From: Saccharibacillus brassicae
GTDB lineage: Bacteria > Bacillota > Bacilli > Paenibacillales > Paenibacillaceae
Reading direction: 5' to 3'
DNA: 64,000 nt
Assembly (NCBI RefSeq): GCF_006542275.1
Contig: NZ_CP041217.1
Coordinates: 2,279,501 to 2,343,500 of the forward strand
The translations under genes were made by a program, and so were the position numbers. Each line of letters opens with the position of its first letter. Position 1 is the first letter of the stretch. Under the pieces are notes generated by a model, which was given only the letters and a program-made list of their open reading frames with translations, searched no databases and had not been told where the DNA came from. Positions 34,475 through 42,976 of this stretch are shown here, piece after piece.

Positions 34475-37141
34475 ATGCGCATTTCCGTCAAACCTGCTGC
34501 CGCCCTTTTATTCGTCCTATTGTTTACGCTTGGGTATTACGCCTGGATCGCGATCTGGACCGACAACGACAACGTTGCGACGTGGGGAGGCAATCTCCTG
34601 TCCGTAGCCGGAAGCCTTACGGCCGCTTTCTGGCTGGCCGGCGCCGCCCGGCGAACGCTCGGAGAGAAACGAACGTTCTGGACGCTGCTGTCGATCGGCT
34701 GCTTCAGCTATTTTATCGCCGAATTGATCTGGCTGTACGAAGAGAAATTTTTGCGAATCGATCCCCCTTCCCCGGGCTGGACCGACTTCTTTTATATTCT
34801 TCAGGTCGTCTGCTACCTCGCCGCGTTCATCTATCCGTTTATTCGGCTCAAAAAAAGCTACGGCGCGTTCAAGCTGGTGTTCGACATCCTGATCGTCATG
34901 ACCGTCGCCGCCACGTTCAGCTGGCATTACCTGATCGGGCCGATTCTGCGCGAAGGCAAGCTGTCGACGCTGACGATGGTCGTCAACCTGTCTTATCCGA
35001 TCACCGATCTGGCGCTGCTGTTCGGCGCGATGAGCCTGTATTGGGGCGCGCGCCGCATTTTCCCCGGACGCCTGATCGTGTTTATCTTCGCCGGCCTCGT
35101 GACCCAGGCGTTCGTCGATTCGATCTATCTGTACCTGCTGTCCGCCGAATCGTACGACTCCGGCAGCTTCGTCGATCCGTTCTTCATGCTCAGCCTGCTG
35201 CTGGTCGGCTACGCCGGATATATCCAGCAGCCCGAAACGCAGACCGAATCGGTCCGGGACGTGCCGGAGGCGGGCGTCGAACGGCTCGACATCCCGCGGA
35301 TCGTGCTGCCTTACCTGAACGTGATGATCCTGTTCTTCTTCATGATCTCGGGCTCCGCCGGCATCGATGCTTTTACGATCGGAACGGGCGTGTCGATCCT
35401 GCTCGTGATCGTGCGGCAGCTGCTGATCATTCTGGAGAATCACCAACTGCTGCTCAGCGTGTACCGCAAGACGGAACAGCTCGAATTGAGCGAGCAGCGC
35501 TACAAATCGATGTTCGAATACCATCCGGACGCCGTCTATTCGCTCGATTCGAACGGCAAGTTCGACAGCGCGAACGCGGCTTCGGCGGATCTGCTGGACT
35601 GCGCGCCGGAGCAGCTGATCGGCAGGTCCCATACCGAGTTCGTGCATGAGCCGATCAGCGGCCTGGCCGATTATATGGGCGCCGCCAAGTCCGGGCTGTC
35701 GGAACGTTACGAAGGCCAAATCCGCAGCCTCAGCGGCCGGATCAGCATCGTCAGCGTGACGCATATCCCGATTCGCGTGCGCGACCGCGTCGTGGGCATT
35801 TTCGGTATCGGCCGCGACATTACGGAGAACAAACGCAATGAGGAACAGATTCGTTATCTGGCTTACCATGACGCGCTGACGGGCCTGCCCAACCGCGCGT
35901 CGTTCGATGCCGAACTCAAAGAGACGATCGAGGAAGCGCGCGTGTCGGGCGAGACGTTCGCCGTCGTGTTCATCGACCTCGACCGCTTCAAAAACGTGAA
36001 CGACACGCTCGGCCACGACGTAGGCGACCGGCTGCTGATCTCCGTGGCGGAACGGCTGCGGCTCTGCATCGGCGAAGCGGACACGGTCGCGCGCCAGGGC
36101 GGCGACGAGTTCACGCTGATCCTGCGCGGCGTCGACGACCGGGAAGGCGTCCGGGCGGCCGCCCAACGCATTCTGGAAGCGCTCCGGCCTCCGCACGATC
36201 TGGAAGAGCAGGAGATCGTCGCGCTGCCGAGCATCGGCCTGTCGGTGTATCCGATCGACGACGACACCCCGGTCGGCCTGATGAAAAAGGCGGATATCGC
36301 CCTGTACCAGGTCAAATACGGCGGCCGCGGCCATCACCGGATGTACTGCGAGACCGATCCCGGCGTGTCGCGCAAGTTCATGTTGGAAAAAGATCTGGGC
36401 CTTGCGCTCGACGCCGAGCAGTTCTTCCTGCATTACCAGCCGCAGATCGATTCCGCTTCCGGACAGTTAAAAGGGGTCGAAGCGCTGATCCGCTGGAACC
36501 ATCCTCAGCTGGGGCTCGTCTCGCCGGTCGAATTCATTCCGATCGCGGAAGAAAGCGGGCATATTCTGGCAATCGGCGATTGGGTGCTGAACGAGGCGTG
36601 CCGGCAGGCGAAGCAGTGGAGCGACGCCGGCAGGCCGATCAAGGTAGGCGTCAACTTGTCGCCCCGGCAGCTGCACCGGCCGGATATCGTCGAACAGATC
36701 GAAAGCGTGCTGAACGAGGTAGGCCTTCGCCCGGATCTGCTCGATCTCGAAATTACCGAATCGGCGGCGCTGGAGAAGCCGGAACTCGTACTGGCCCGGT
36801 TAAAAGCGCTCAAGCAGCTTGGCCTGACGCTCTCGATCGACGACTTCGGCACGGGCTACTCGTCCCTGTCTTATCTGGAGACGTTCCCGATCGACAAGCT
36901 CAAGATCGCCCGGCAGTTCACGAGCAAGCTGGAGAACCGCCAGGTCAACCGGAAGATCGTCTCGCACATTATCGATCTCGCCCGGACGCTGGACATGAGC
37001 GTCATCGCCGAAGGCGTCGAAAGCGAGAACCAGGCCGAGATTCTGCGTACGATCGAATGCGTCGAGATGCAGGGCTTCCTGTTCGGCCGGCCGGTGCCGC
37101 CCGAAGACATCTGGACGATGCTGCACGCCGTACCGAAGTGA
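34475..37141 (+). CDS. Membrane GGDEF-EAL protein with PAS domain
   Basis: 888 residues. About nine hydrophobic helices fill residues ~5-320 (a multi-spanning sensor). A PAS domain follows at ~345-450 (RYKSMFEYHPDAVYSLDSNGKF), then GGDEF with an intact GGDEF at 542-546 (RQGGDEFTLIL). The EAL domain has EAL at 669-671 and downstream LEITES, DDFGTGYSSLSYL and VIAEGVE motifs. Both catalytic sites look complete, so it could make or hydrolyse c-di-GMP depending on signal. The ATG at 34475 is preceded by AGAGGGAACCC; an in-frame ATG 48 bases earlier has no site. It is divergent from the sigma gene. Confidence 0.93.
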   Translation: MRISVKPAAALLFVLLFTLGYYAWIAIWTDNDNVATWGGNLLSVAGSLTAAFWLAGAARRTLGEKRTFWTLLSIGCFSYFIAELIWLYEEKFLRIDPPSPGWTDFFYILQVVCYLAAFIYPFIRLKKSYGAFKLVFDILIVMTVAATFSWHYLIGPILREGKLSTLTMVVNLSYPITDLALLFGAMSLYWGARRIFPGRLIVFIFAGLVTQAFVDSIYLYLLSAESYDSGSFVDPFFMLSLLLVGYAGYIQQPETQTESVRDVPEAGVERLDIPRIVLPYLNVMILFFFMISGSAGIDAFTIGTGVSILLVIVRQLLIILENHQLLLSVYRKTEQLELSEQRYKSMFEYHPDAVYSLDSNGKFDSANAASADLLDCAPEQLIGRSHTEFVHEPISGLADYMGAAKSGLSERYEGQIRSLSGRISIVSVTHIPIRVRDRVVGIFGIGRDITENKRNEEQIRYLAYHDALTGLPNRASFDAELKETIEEARVSGETFAVVFIDLDRFKNVNDTLGHDVGDRLLISVAERLRLCIGEADTVARQGGDEFTLILRGVDDREGVRAAAQRILEALRPPHDLEEQEIVALPSIGLSVYPIDDDTPVGLMKKADIALYQVKYGGRGHHRMYCETDPGVSRKFMLEKDLGLALDAEQFFLHYQPQIDSASGQLKGVEALIRWNHPQLGLVSPVEFIPIAEESGHILAIGDWVLNEACRQAKQWSDAGRPIKVGVNLSPRQLHRPDIVEQIESVLNEVGLRPDLLDLEITESAALEKPELVLARLKALKQLGLTLSIDDFGTGYSSLSYLETFPIDKLKIARQFTSKLENRQVNRKIVSHIIDLARTLDMSVIAEGVESENQAEILRTIECVEMQGFLFGRPVPPEDIWTMLHAVPK

Positions 37142-37534
37142 CGGGACGCGCTCATAAGCGTGCTTCCGAGCGGGTCGGTCGGCGTATGGATCGGCTCAGC
37201 GCCGAATCTGTCGCTCGGCGCCGCGAGCGGGCCGGTCGGCGGGTCGCCGAACGCGCTGCTCGGCGCCCCAAGCGGGTGGGACGCGGTGTCGACCGGTGCG
37301 TCGGCCAGCTTCGCCTTCGCCTGTCGTCTTGGCTTCGGATTTAAGCGCTCGCTGCGTATCGGAACGAACAACCCCCGCCGGGACCCGGCGGGGGTTGTTC
37401 GTGTATCGGTTTTCTTTTCCCATATCCGGCACCGTCTTCGGTTCGATCGTCCGTTCGATCGTCAGTTCGCTCGTCCGTTCGATCTCTCACCCGGTCTTCG
37501 CTCCAACCGGGACCTCCGCCCAAGCGCCCAGCGT
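37142..37534. other. Convergent gap with one terminator
   Basis: 393 bases. The first half is GC-rich with loosely repeated GGTCGGCG phrases, then the terminator at 37366-37400, then a TTCGATCGTCCG-like short repeat near 37440-37490. No gene supported. Confidence 0.5.
37366..37400. terminator. Strong terminator between the GGDEF-EAL and GyrI-like genes
   Basis: GAACAACCCCCGCCGGG / CCCGGCGGGGGTTGTTC, 17-base perfect arms; functions for either strand. Confidence 0.75.
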
Positions 37535-38146
37535 TCAGCCGACCGCGATATAGATCAGCACTTCCGCCGCTTCGGGGTCCATGCCCCGGGTGTCGTACAG
37601 CTCGAAGTCGCCGGTATACGTCCGCCGCTCGGCCGACTGTTCGAAATGGGCCCAGATGCCGGCCCACGCTTCGGCGACGACTTCGCCCATCGGGCCTGTG
37701 CGGGTCTTGAACACCCGATAGCGGCTCTGCGGCACCAGCGCCCGGAACGTCTCGGGCACACGGAACGCGCCGCTTTCCGCGCTCTCCGCTGCGGCTTGGG
37801 AAGCTTCGGACCGAACGGCCGAAGTCTGCGATCCGGCCGAAGCGGCGGCAGATTCATGGCCGATTACGAGCGTGTAGGCGCCCGAAGCGTCGCTCTCGTA
37901 ATCGGTGTAGAGCGCATAGAGCAGATGCGGATTGAGCACTTCGGGCCCCGGGTCCGCGGCGAGCGAACTTTGTCCGTACGTCTGCCACAGGCCCGGAATT
38001 TTGCCGGCCGAACCGAATTCGGCCGCATTGGTCGTTCTTGCGGCGAAGCCGGTCAGGGCAAACGCTTTGCGCGTCTCGTACGCGGCCCCGCTCTCCGATT
38101 CTTCCTGGTGCTCGCGCTGACGGGCTGACGCATTGAAAGATTCCAT
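37535..38146 (-). CDS. GyrI-like/AraC effector-binding domain protein
   Basis: 203 residues. It resembles stand-alone effector-binding (Cass2/GyrI-like) proteins: FALTGFAARTTNAAEFGSAGKIPGLWQTYGQSS, NPHLLYALYTDYESDASGAYTLVIG, SRYRVFKTRTGPMGEVVAEAWAGIWAHF and DFELYDTRGMDPEAAEVLIYIAV. Such domains bind small cationic molecules. Residues ~97-127 are an Ala/Ser/Glu-rich tract inserted where relatives have a short loop. It lies downstream of a WYL regulator, with a perfect 38-bp palindrome between them. The ATG has AGAGAGGAAGAGG upstream. Confidence 0.8.
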   Translation of the reverse strand: MESFNASARQREHQEESESGAAYETRKAFALTGFAARTTNAAEFGSAGKIPGLWQTYGQSSLAADPGPEVLNPHLLYALYTDYESDASGAYTLVIGHESAAASAGSQTSAVRSEASQAAAESAESGAFRVPETFRALVPQSRYRVFKTRTGPMGEVVAEAWAGIWAHFEQSAERRTYTGDFELYDTRGMDPEAAEVLIYIAVG

Positions 38147-38185
38147 TTCCCTCTTCCTCTCTCGACTCCGTTTCCGTCAGTATAC

Positions 38186-38223
38186 GCCTCTAACATGGAC
38201 AGCTTGCTGTCCATGTTAGAGGC
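38186..38223. promoter_or_regulatory. Perfect 38-bp palindrome between WYL and GyrI-like genes
   Basis: GCCTCTAACATGGACAGC, TT, then its exact reverse complement. It lies 6 bases beyond the WYL stop and 40 bases before the GyrI-like start. No T-run follows on either strand, so it is either a terminator lacking a U-tract, an mRNA stabiliser or an operator. Confidence 0.6.
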
Positions 38224-38229
38224 ACCTTC

Positions 38230-39270
38230 TCATTTTCGGTCCGACACCCGCTCCAATACCCGATCCGACGTGCGATCCGCCACGCTTTTCCCGGCTGCGC
38301 CTTCGCTTCCGGACCTGTCGCTCCCGTCGGCGTCGGCGTCCGCGCCGTAAGCGGCGATCAGGCTTCGTGCCCGCCGCAGCAGCTCGCTTCGCACTTCGGG
38401 CGGCGATTCGACCGTCACCTTGTCGCCGTAGCTGAGCAGCATGCCGTAGAACCATTCGTCGCGCGAGAACGACGTATGCACCCGGACGCTTCCGTCTTCC
38501 GTTTCTTCGATGCTCGCCGGATTGAATTCGTCCGTCACGCGAATCCGGACTTCCGGGCGAAAACGCAGCGACACTTCGATCCGGGGCAGCGGATTCCAGT
38601 CGTCGTTCCATGCGTAACCGTCGAGCGTCGGCGCCGGCTTAGGCAGAAACGGCTCGCCCGTCTCCCTGAGCTCCAGTATGCGCGACAGCCGAAACAGCCG
38701 GAATTCGCTGCGCAGCAGACAGTACGCCTGTACGTACCAGACGCTTCCTTTCATCAGCAGCATGGACGGTTCGATAAGGCGCCGGCTCTCCAGCCCGTTC
38801 ATGTTCAGGTAGCGAATGTCCATCCGCACCGCTTCCCGGGCAGCCTGCCGCAAAATCTCGACCTGGCCGCGCATCATTCCGTTCGGTCCCCACGGATTGA
38901 AGTCGAACACGACGCCCGGCCCGGCTCCTTCCTGGCCGCTTCCGCTGCCCAGCAGCGCCTGCACCTTCTCCGTCAGGTCGGCGAACGTCCGGTCCCCGAG
39001 CACGCTGGCCGCGCCTTTTACCGCTGTGCGCAGCGCTTCGATCTCGCCGGAGCTGAGCATCTGCCGCCCGATCGTGTAGCGTTCCATCAGCTCGAACCCG
39101 CCGCTCATGCCCTGATGCGACACGATCGGAATCCCGGCGCGGCACAGCGTCTCGATGTCCCGGTAGACGGTCTTGGTCGAGACTTCGAATCTCTCCGCCA
39201 GCTCCCCCGCGCTGATGCGCCTGCGGTTCAGCAGCAGAATGGTGATCGCCAGCAAACGGTCGATTTTCAT
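38230..39270 (-). CDS. HTH-WYL transcriptional regulator (YafY family)
   Basis: 346 residues. The N-terminal HTH_11 (MKIDRLLAITILLLNRRRISAGELAERFEVSTKTVYRDIETLCRAGIPIVSHQGMSGGFEL) is followed by a WYL domain at ~140-215 (MDIRYLNMNGLESRRLIEPSMLLMKGSVWYVQAYCLLRSEFRLFRLSRI). A WCX-type C-terminal extension follows (VSLRFRPEVRIRVTDEF). WYL domains sense ligands or nucleic acids. The ATG at 39270 follows GAGGAGGAAG; earlier in-frame starts lack this. A charged repetitive tail (DGSDRSGSEGAAGK, DRTSDRVLERVSDRK) is unusual. The likely target is the GyrI-like gene downstream. Confidence 0.9.
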   Translation of the reverse strand: MKIDRLLAITILLLNRRRISAGELAERFEVSTKTVYRDIETLCRAGIPIVSHQGMSGGFELMERYTIGRQMLSSGEIEALRTAVKGAASVLGDRTFADLTEKVQALLGSGSGQEGAGPGVVFDFNPWGPNGMMRGQVEILRQAAREAVRMDIRYLNMNGLESRRLIEPSMLLMKGSVWYVQAYCLLRSEFRLFRLSRILELRETGEPFLPKPAPTLDGYAWNDDWNPLPRIEVSLRFRPEVRIRVTDEFNPASIEETEDGSVRVHTSFSRDEWFYGMLLSYGDKVTVESPPEVRSELLRRARSLIAAYGADADADGSDRSGSEGAAGKSVADRTSDRVLERVSDRK

Positions 39271-39589
39271 ACGTTCTTCCTCCTCTTCGCGCAGCCTTCT
39301 CTCCTCTATTCTACGGCAAACAAACGTTCGCGCCCAGTCCGAAATACTGCGGCTTCCGGGCCAAACTTGCAACCGCATTCCCGCATCCTTTAAGATCAGG
39401 TGGAGGACATCGCGGCGGGTACCGGGCCCCTGCCCTCAAGCGGACGCTCGCAAGCAAAATTGAAAATATCTCTTCTTTTTCTGAAAATATATCGATATTT
39501 ACATATTGAATCGGGACGCCGTCATCGACGTTTTCGCAGCAGCACCGGGAGCCGGAATCCCTTCAAATTCAACAGCCGAGGTGAACGAA
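39271..39589. other. Divergent promoter region, WYL and DedA genes
   Basis: 319 bases. The GC-rich left part should carry the WYL promoter. An AT-rich patch at ~39455-39515 (AAATTGAAAATATCTC..., ATATATCGATATTTACATAT) is the likely dedA promoter region. No gene seen. Confidence 0.5.
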
Positions 39590-40213
39590 ATGGAGAATTG
39601 GATTACGGACTTCATGAACGACTGGGGATACTTCGGCATTTTTCTGCTGATTGCCCTGGAAAATATTTTCCCGCCGATTCCGTCCGAGGTCATCTTGACG
39701 TTCGGCGGATTCATGACGACGCAGACGGACATGAACATTACCGGAGTCGTGATCGCTTCGACGCTCGGCTCCGTGGCGGGCGCGGTCGCGCTGTACGCGA
39801 TCGGCGCCGTCATGAAGCAGGACCGCATGGAGCGGCTGATCGAGAAGCGCGGCAAATGGCTCCGGCTCAAAAAAGAAGACGTCGGCAAAGCCTACGGCTG
39901 GTTCGACCGTTTCGGCAAATGGGCCGTGTTCCTCTGCCGCCTCGTGCCGCTCGTGCGCAGCCTGATCTCGATCCCCGCCGGCAGCGTGCGCATGAATCTG
40001 GGTTCGTTCCTGCTGCTCACAACGCTCGGCTCGCTGCTGTGGAACACGGTACTGACGTATATCGGCAGCGCGGTCGGCGAATCGTGGGAAAGCGTAGTCG
40101 GCCAGCTTGACGTCTTCTCGAACGTGATCTACGTCATCCTCGGCGTACTGGTCGTCGGAGGAGCGGCATTCTTTTTCTGGAAAAGAAGCCGGGGGGCGAA
40201 AAGCGAGTCTTGA
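39590..40213 (+). CDS. DedA family membrane protein
   Basis: 207 residues, four to five helices, with a VTT/SNARE-associated domain. Typical stretches are MNDWGYFGIFLLIALENIFPPIPSEVILTFGGFM, TLGSVAGAVALYAIGAV and the conserved FCRLVPLVRSLISIPAGSVRMNLGSFLLLTTLGSLLWN (written FLCRLVPLVRS in this protein) with its two Arg residues. Members act as lipid (undecaprenyl-phosphate or phosphatidylethanolamine) flippases and affect envelope homeostasis and cationic antibiotic tolerance. The ATG at 39590 follows GAGGTGAACGAA. Downstream are short repeats rather than a terminator. Confidence 0.92.
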   Translation: MENWITDFMNDWGYFGIFLLIALENIFPPIPSEVILTFGGFMTTQTDMNITGVVIASTLGSVAGAVALYAIGAVMKQDRMERLIEKRGKWLRLKKEDVGKAYGWFDRFGKWAVFLCRLVPLVRSLISIPAGSVRMNLGSFLLLTTLGSLLWNTVLTYIGSAVGESWESVVGQLDVFSNVIYVILGVLVVGGAAFFFWKRSRGAKSES

Positions 40214-40264
40214 AAGGGGAGGGGAAGGGAGTTTTGGATAGGACGGAAAGGGTAAAGTTCTAAA

Positions 40265-40285
40265 AGATTAAAGATTAAAGATTAA
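40265..40285. repeat. Three tandem AGATTAA heptamers
   Basis: Three exact 7-base units after dedA. A related GATTAAC triplet lies at 59150-59170 after an aldo/keto reductase gene. Confidence 0.6.
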
Positions 40286-40300
40286 AAGATGTCGCTTAGC

Positions 40301-40436
40301 GCGGCGTCTGCAAATTAAGGGGCCGTAGGCTTTCTCAATTTTTGACGCGGCAGCTGCAAATTAAGGGCCGAAGGCCTTCTCAATTTTCGACGCGGCGGCT
40401 GCAAATTAAGGGCCGAAGGCCTTCTCAATTTTCGAT
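40301..40436. repeat. Three tandem 45-46-bp units upstream of the ABM gene
   Basis: Starts at 40301, 40347 and 40392. Each unit reads GCGGC..CTGCAAATTAAGG, then GCCGAAGGCCTTCTCAATTTT, and contains the inverted pair AATTAAGG / CCTTCTCAATT. The last copy ends about 15 bases before the ABM gene, so it may sit in the mRNA leader. Confidence 0.7.
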
Positions 40437-40453
40437 ACTAAGGGGTTTTTCAA

Positions 40454-40765
40454 ATGGAAGAAATCACGATCACGGCCATACTCAAAGCCAAGCCCGGAAC
40501 AGAGCACGAGCTCAGAGGCGAGCACGAGCTCAGAGGCGAGTTAATCAAAGTCGTCGGTCCGACGAGGACGGAGCAGGGATGCGTCGAATACGTGTTGAAC
40601 GAATCGACCGAAGATCCGCTCACCTTCGTCTTCTACGAGCGTTGGGAGAACGCGGCGGCCGTCCAGGCGCATCTGGACAGCGAGCATTACCGGGAGTACC
40701 GGCGGGCGACGGAACCGCTGATCGAGAGCCGCGAGGTGTACCGGCTGCAGCCGATTACGGGGTAA
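40454..40765 (+). CDS. ABM-domain quinol monooxygenase-like protein (YgiN type)
   Basis: 103 residues, ferredoxin-like dimeric alpha/beta barrel of the antibiotic biosynthesis monooxygenase family: ITITAILKAKPGTE, LIKVVGPTRTEQGCVEYVLNESTEDPLTFVFYERWENAAAVQAHLDSEHYREY. Family members act on quinones or polyketides without cofactors, or degrade haem. The loop after KPGTE holds a duplicated hexapeptide (EHELRG twice) produced by an exact 18-bp tandem repeat at 40502-40537, so helix 1 is lengthened by six residues. The ribosome site is AAGGGG. Confidence 0.88.
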   Translation: MEEITITAILKAKPGTEHELRGEHELRGELIKVVGPTRTEQGCVEYVLNESTEDPLTFVFYERWENAAAVQAHLDSEHYREYRRATEPLIESREVYRLQPITG

Positions 40766-40917
40766 TCCGTTGCCGGGGCAAGCCCGATCGCATGCAAAAA
40801 AAGATCGGGATCGCCCGCGAACGATAGCGCACAAGCCGGATCGAACATCCTTATAAGGAAGCGGCTGGAACCCTTGACCGAAGATTCCGTCGGCAGGTCG
40901 GGTCCCGACATCCGAAC

Positions 40918-40963
40918 AATAGAATCGCCCTTTGCCGAATCCGGCGAAGGGCGATTCTATTTG
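40918..40963. terminator. Terminator after the ABM gene
   Basis: AATAGAATCGCCCTTTGCCG and CGAAGGGCGATTCTATTTG form a long stem around AATCCGG. Confidence 0.75.
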
Positions 40964-41056
40964 CCGAATTCTCGGGTATAGAAAAGGGAATGACCGGAGA
41001 GCGGCACATACAGCCGTTCTCCGGCAGCGACAGGAAGCGAGAGGTGAACGACCGCT

Positions 41057-42049
41057 ATGTTCAGCGAAACTGAAAATCATCAAGCAAACGGCTTATCCGG
41101 CGGCGCGAACGAGGCTTCCGGCACATCCGATTCCCTATACGTCACGGCGGCGGAAGAAGCCGTCGACGAACTCGAACACGTCTCCGGCGTCCATCCCGGC
41201 TACCGGCGTGCCCATGCGCGCGGCTTTTGCTGCCGGGCTTCTTTTCTCCCGAGCGGCAAAGCCGCCCCGTACACGACCGCCGCGCATTTGCAGGAGCGCG
41301 AGATCAAGGCGATCGTCCGCTTCTCGGGCAGCTCGACCGATCCGGCGCTGGCCGACCTGTTATCGCCGGCCAAAGGCATGGCGGTCCAGTTTTTGCTACC
41401 GGAAGGCGGGCACACCAATATGGTGGGCGTTACCGTTCCGGTCTTTTTTGCCCGGACGCCGGAATCTTTTATGGAAATGCTGACGACGCTCAACCGCACC
41501 AAAGCCGGCAAGATGCCCAAAGCGGAAGCGCTGCGCCGCTTCGCCCGCCACTTCGGCGAGAGCCGGCAGAGTCTGCTGGCGCTCAAGCGTCTCAAACCGC
41601 CGGCCAGCTACGCCACCAACCTCTATTACTGCATTCACGTCTATATTCTCGTCGATTCGGAAGGACGCCGCCGGCCGGTCAAGTTCGAATGGATTCCCGA
41701 CCTCGGCGTGCAGACGCTGTCGATCCACGACGCGGCCGCCATGCCCGACGACTATCTGGAACGCGAACTGGAGCTGCGGATGCTCGCGCATCCGCCGTCG
41801 TTCAAGCTGAATATCGTCTTCGGCGAAGAAGGCGACCCGACGAACGATCCGACCAAGCGCTGGCCGAGCGACCGCAAACGGATCGACGCCGGCCGCCTCG
41901 TGCTGCTGGAACCGATCGCCGAGCCGCCGGGACTGATCATGGACCCGACCGCCGTCCCGGACGGAATCGCCCTGTCCGACGACCCGATCCTGAACTTCCG
42001 CCGCGATACGTACGCGGAATCTTTGAAACGCCGCAGCGGCGGGCATTGA
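41057..42049 (+). CDS. Small catalase-family peroxidase (SrpA-like)
   Basis: 330 residues, a minimal haem catalase without a signal peptide. Family landmarks are HPGYRRAHARGF with the distal His in HARG, the KAIVRFSGSSTDPALADLLSPAKGMAVQFLLPEGGHTNMVG core and SYATNLYYCIHVYILV. The C-terminal DPILNFRRDTYAESLKRR carries the proximal Tyr with upstream Arg. It probably removes organic or hydrogen peroxide in the cytoplasm. The ATG follows GAGGTGAACGACC. It is monocistronic between terminators. The Cys-Cys pair directly after HARGF is a slightly odd detail. Confidence 0.88.
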   Translation: MFSETENHQANGLSGGANEASGTSDSLYVTAAEEAVDELEHVSGVHPGYRRAHARGFCCRASFLPSGKAAPYTTAAHLQEREIKAIVRFSGSSTDPALADLLSPAKGMAVQFLLPEGGHTNMVGVTVPVFFARTPESFMEMLTTLNRTKAGKMPKAEALRRFARHFGESRQSLLALKRLKPPASYATNLYYCIHVYILVDSEGRRRPVKFEWIPDLGVQTLSIHDAAAMPDDYLERELELRMLAHPPSFKLNIVFGEEGDPTNDPTKRWPSDRKRIDAGRLVLLEPIAEPPGLIMDPTAVPDGIALSDDPILNFRRDTYAESLKRRSGGH

Positions 42050-42150
42050 GCGCTGAGCAGGCATTGAGCGCAGGACGGGTATCGAGCGCAGGGCGGGCAT
42101 TGAGCGCAGGGCGGGTATTGAGCGCTGGGCGGGCATTGAGCGCAGGAGGC
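42046..42150. repeat. 18-bp tandem repeat after the catalase gene
   Basis: Five to six units of GCATTGAGCGCAGGGCGG type, starting at the catalase stop codon. Alternate units end GGCA or GGTA, suggesting a 36-bp higher-order period. Confidence 0.7.
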
Positions 42151-42327
42151 GGACGCCAAGTTGGAGCGTGAGGCTGAGCCATAAGGCGAAGTTGATACGC
42201 TGAGCCGCTTTTTGTAAGCCAGCATTGATTATATGGCTGACATCGGTTTGTGGGCCGGACCAGGTTGGCCGGCCGGGCCAAACCAGCCATCCTGCTCGAT
42301 GAGCAGGCGGGACAAGAATAACCGTCC

Positions 42328-42366
42328 AAGGCCCGAACCGCGAATGGATCGCGGTTCGGGCCTTTT
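42328..42366 (+). terminator. Terminator
   Basis: AAGGCCCGAACCGCGA ATGGA TCGCGGTTCGGGCCTTTT, nearly perfect stem. Confidence 0.82.
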
Positions 42367-42380
42367 CGCGGCGGCGCATC

Positions 42381-42864
42381 AGGCGCATCGCCCGCCTCAT
42401 GACAGCTATCCGATCGCCTGAACAGTCGGCCTGTTCGAATTAAGTGCACAGCTGCAATTATTCGGCTCCAAAAAGCCGTAAATTGCGAAATAGGTGCGAG
42501 AGAACAACTAATTTGCCCAAAGACGAGAATATCCGTAAGGAAAGCGGCAAATAAGTGTTCTCAGGCCGTTATTTGCGGTGAGCTCGCAAAGAAGAGGAAA
42601 TAAGTGCGCTGTCGCACTTATTAGGCGCATCGCCTGCCGAATGACAGCTATCCGATCGCCTGAACCGCTGGCCTGCTCGAATTAAGTGCACAGCTGCAAT
42701 TATTCGGCTCCAAAAAGCCGCAAATTGCGAAATAGGTGCGAGAGAACAACTAATTTGCCTATAGACGAGAATATCCGTAAAGAAAGCGGCAAATAAGTGT
42801 TCTCAGGCAGCTATTTGCAGCGAGCTCGCAAAGAAAAGGAAATAAGTGCGCTGTCGCACTTATT
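42381..42864. repeat. 242-bp tandem duplication of a structured non-coding unit
   Basis: Copies 42381-42622 and 42623-42864, about 93 percent identical by eye. Each contains an inverted pair (GAGAACAACTAATTTGCC against GGCAAATAAGTGTTCTC) around a purine-rich centre. Each also has a GTGCACAGCTGCAATT palindrome and, at the right end, GGAAATAAGTGCG CTGT CGCACTTAT. No open frame is conserved between the copies, so I regard the unit as a non-coding element. Confidence 0.8.
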
Positions 42865-42877
42865 TCCTCTTTTTTTG
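42837..42877. terminator. Terminator at the right end of the duplication
   Basis: GGAAATAAGTGCG CTGT CGCACTTATTTCC followed by TCTTTTTTT. In the first copy the T-run has been replaced by the start of copy two. It could stop the PARG operon transcript from the other side as well. Confidence 0.8.
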
Positions 42878-42976
42878 GCGTTGCGCGGCGTGTCGCGGTG
42901 TGTCCCCGCTCGAAGCCGCCCGCTGCCGGCTTGGCACCGGCTTTGTTCGCGCCCCTGCGCGCTGCGCCGCCCTCGC

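Larger units (their letters stand above)
42151..42976. other. Long non-coding region between catalase and PARG genes
   Basis: No gene seen. It holds a terminator (42328-42366), two 242-bp tandem copies (42381-42864), and a second terminator (42837-42877). It then runs as GC-rich sequence to the PARG stop codon. Confidence 0.6.

Noticed and set aside
38230-39378. Longer WYL regulator starting 108 bases upstream
   Set aside because: The extra residues (RRIEERRLREEEEER) are the translated ribosome-site region; GAGGAGGAAG is correctly placed for the ATG at 39270.
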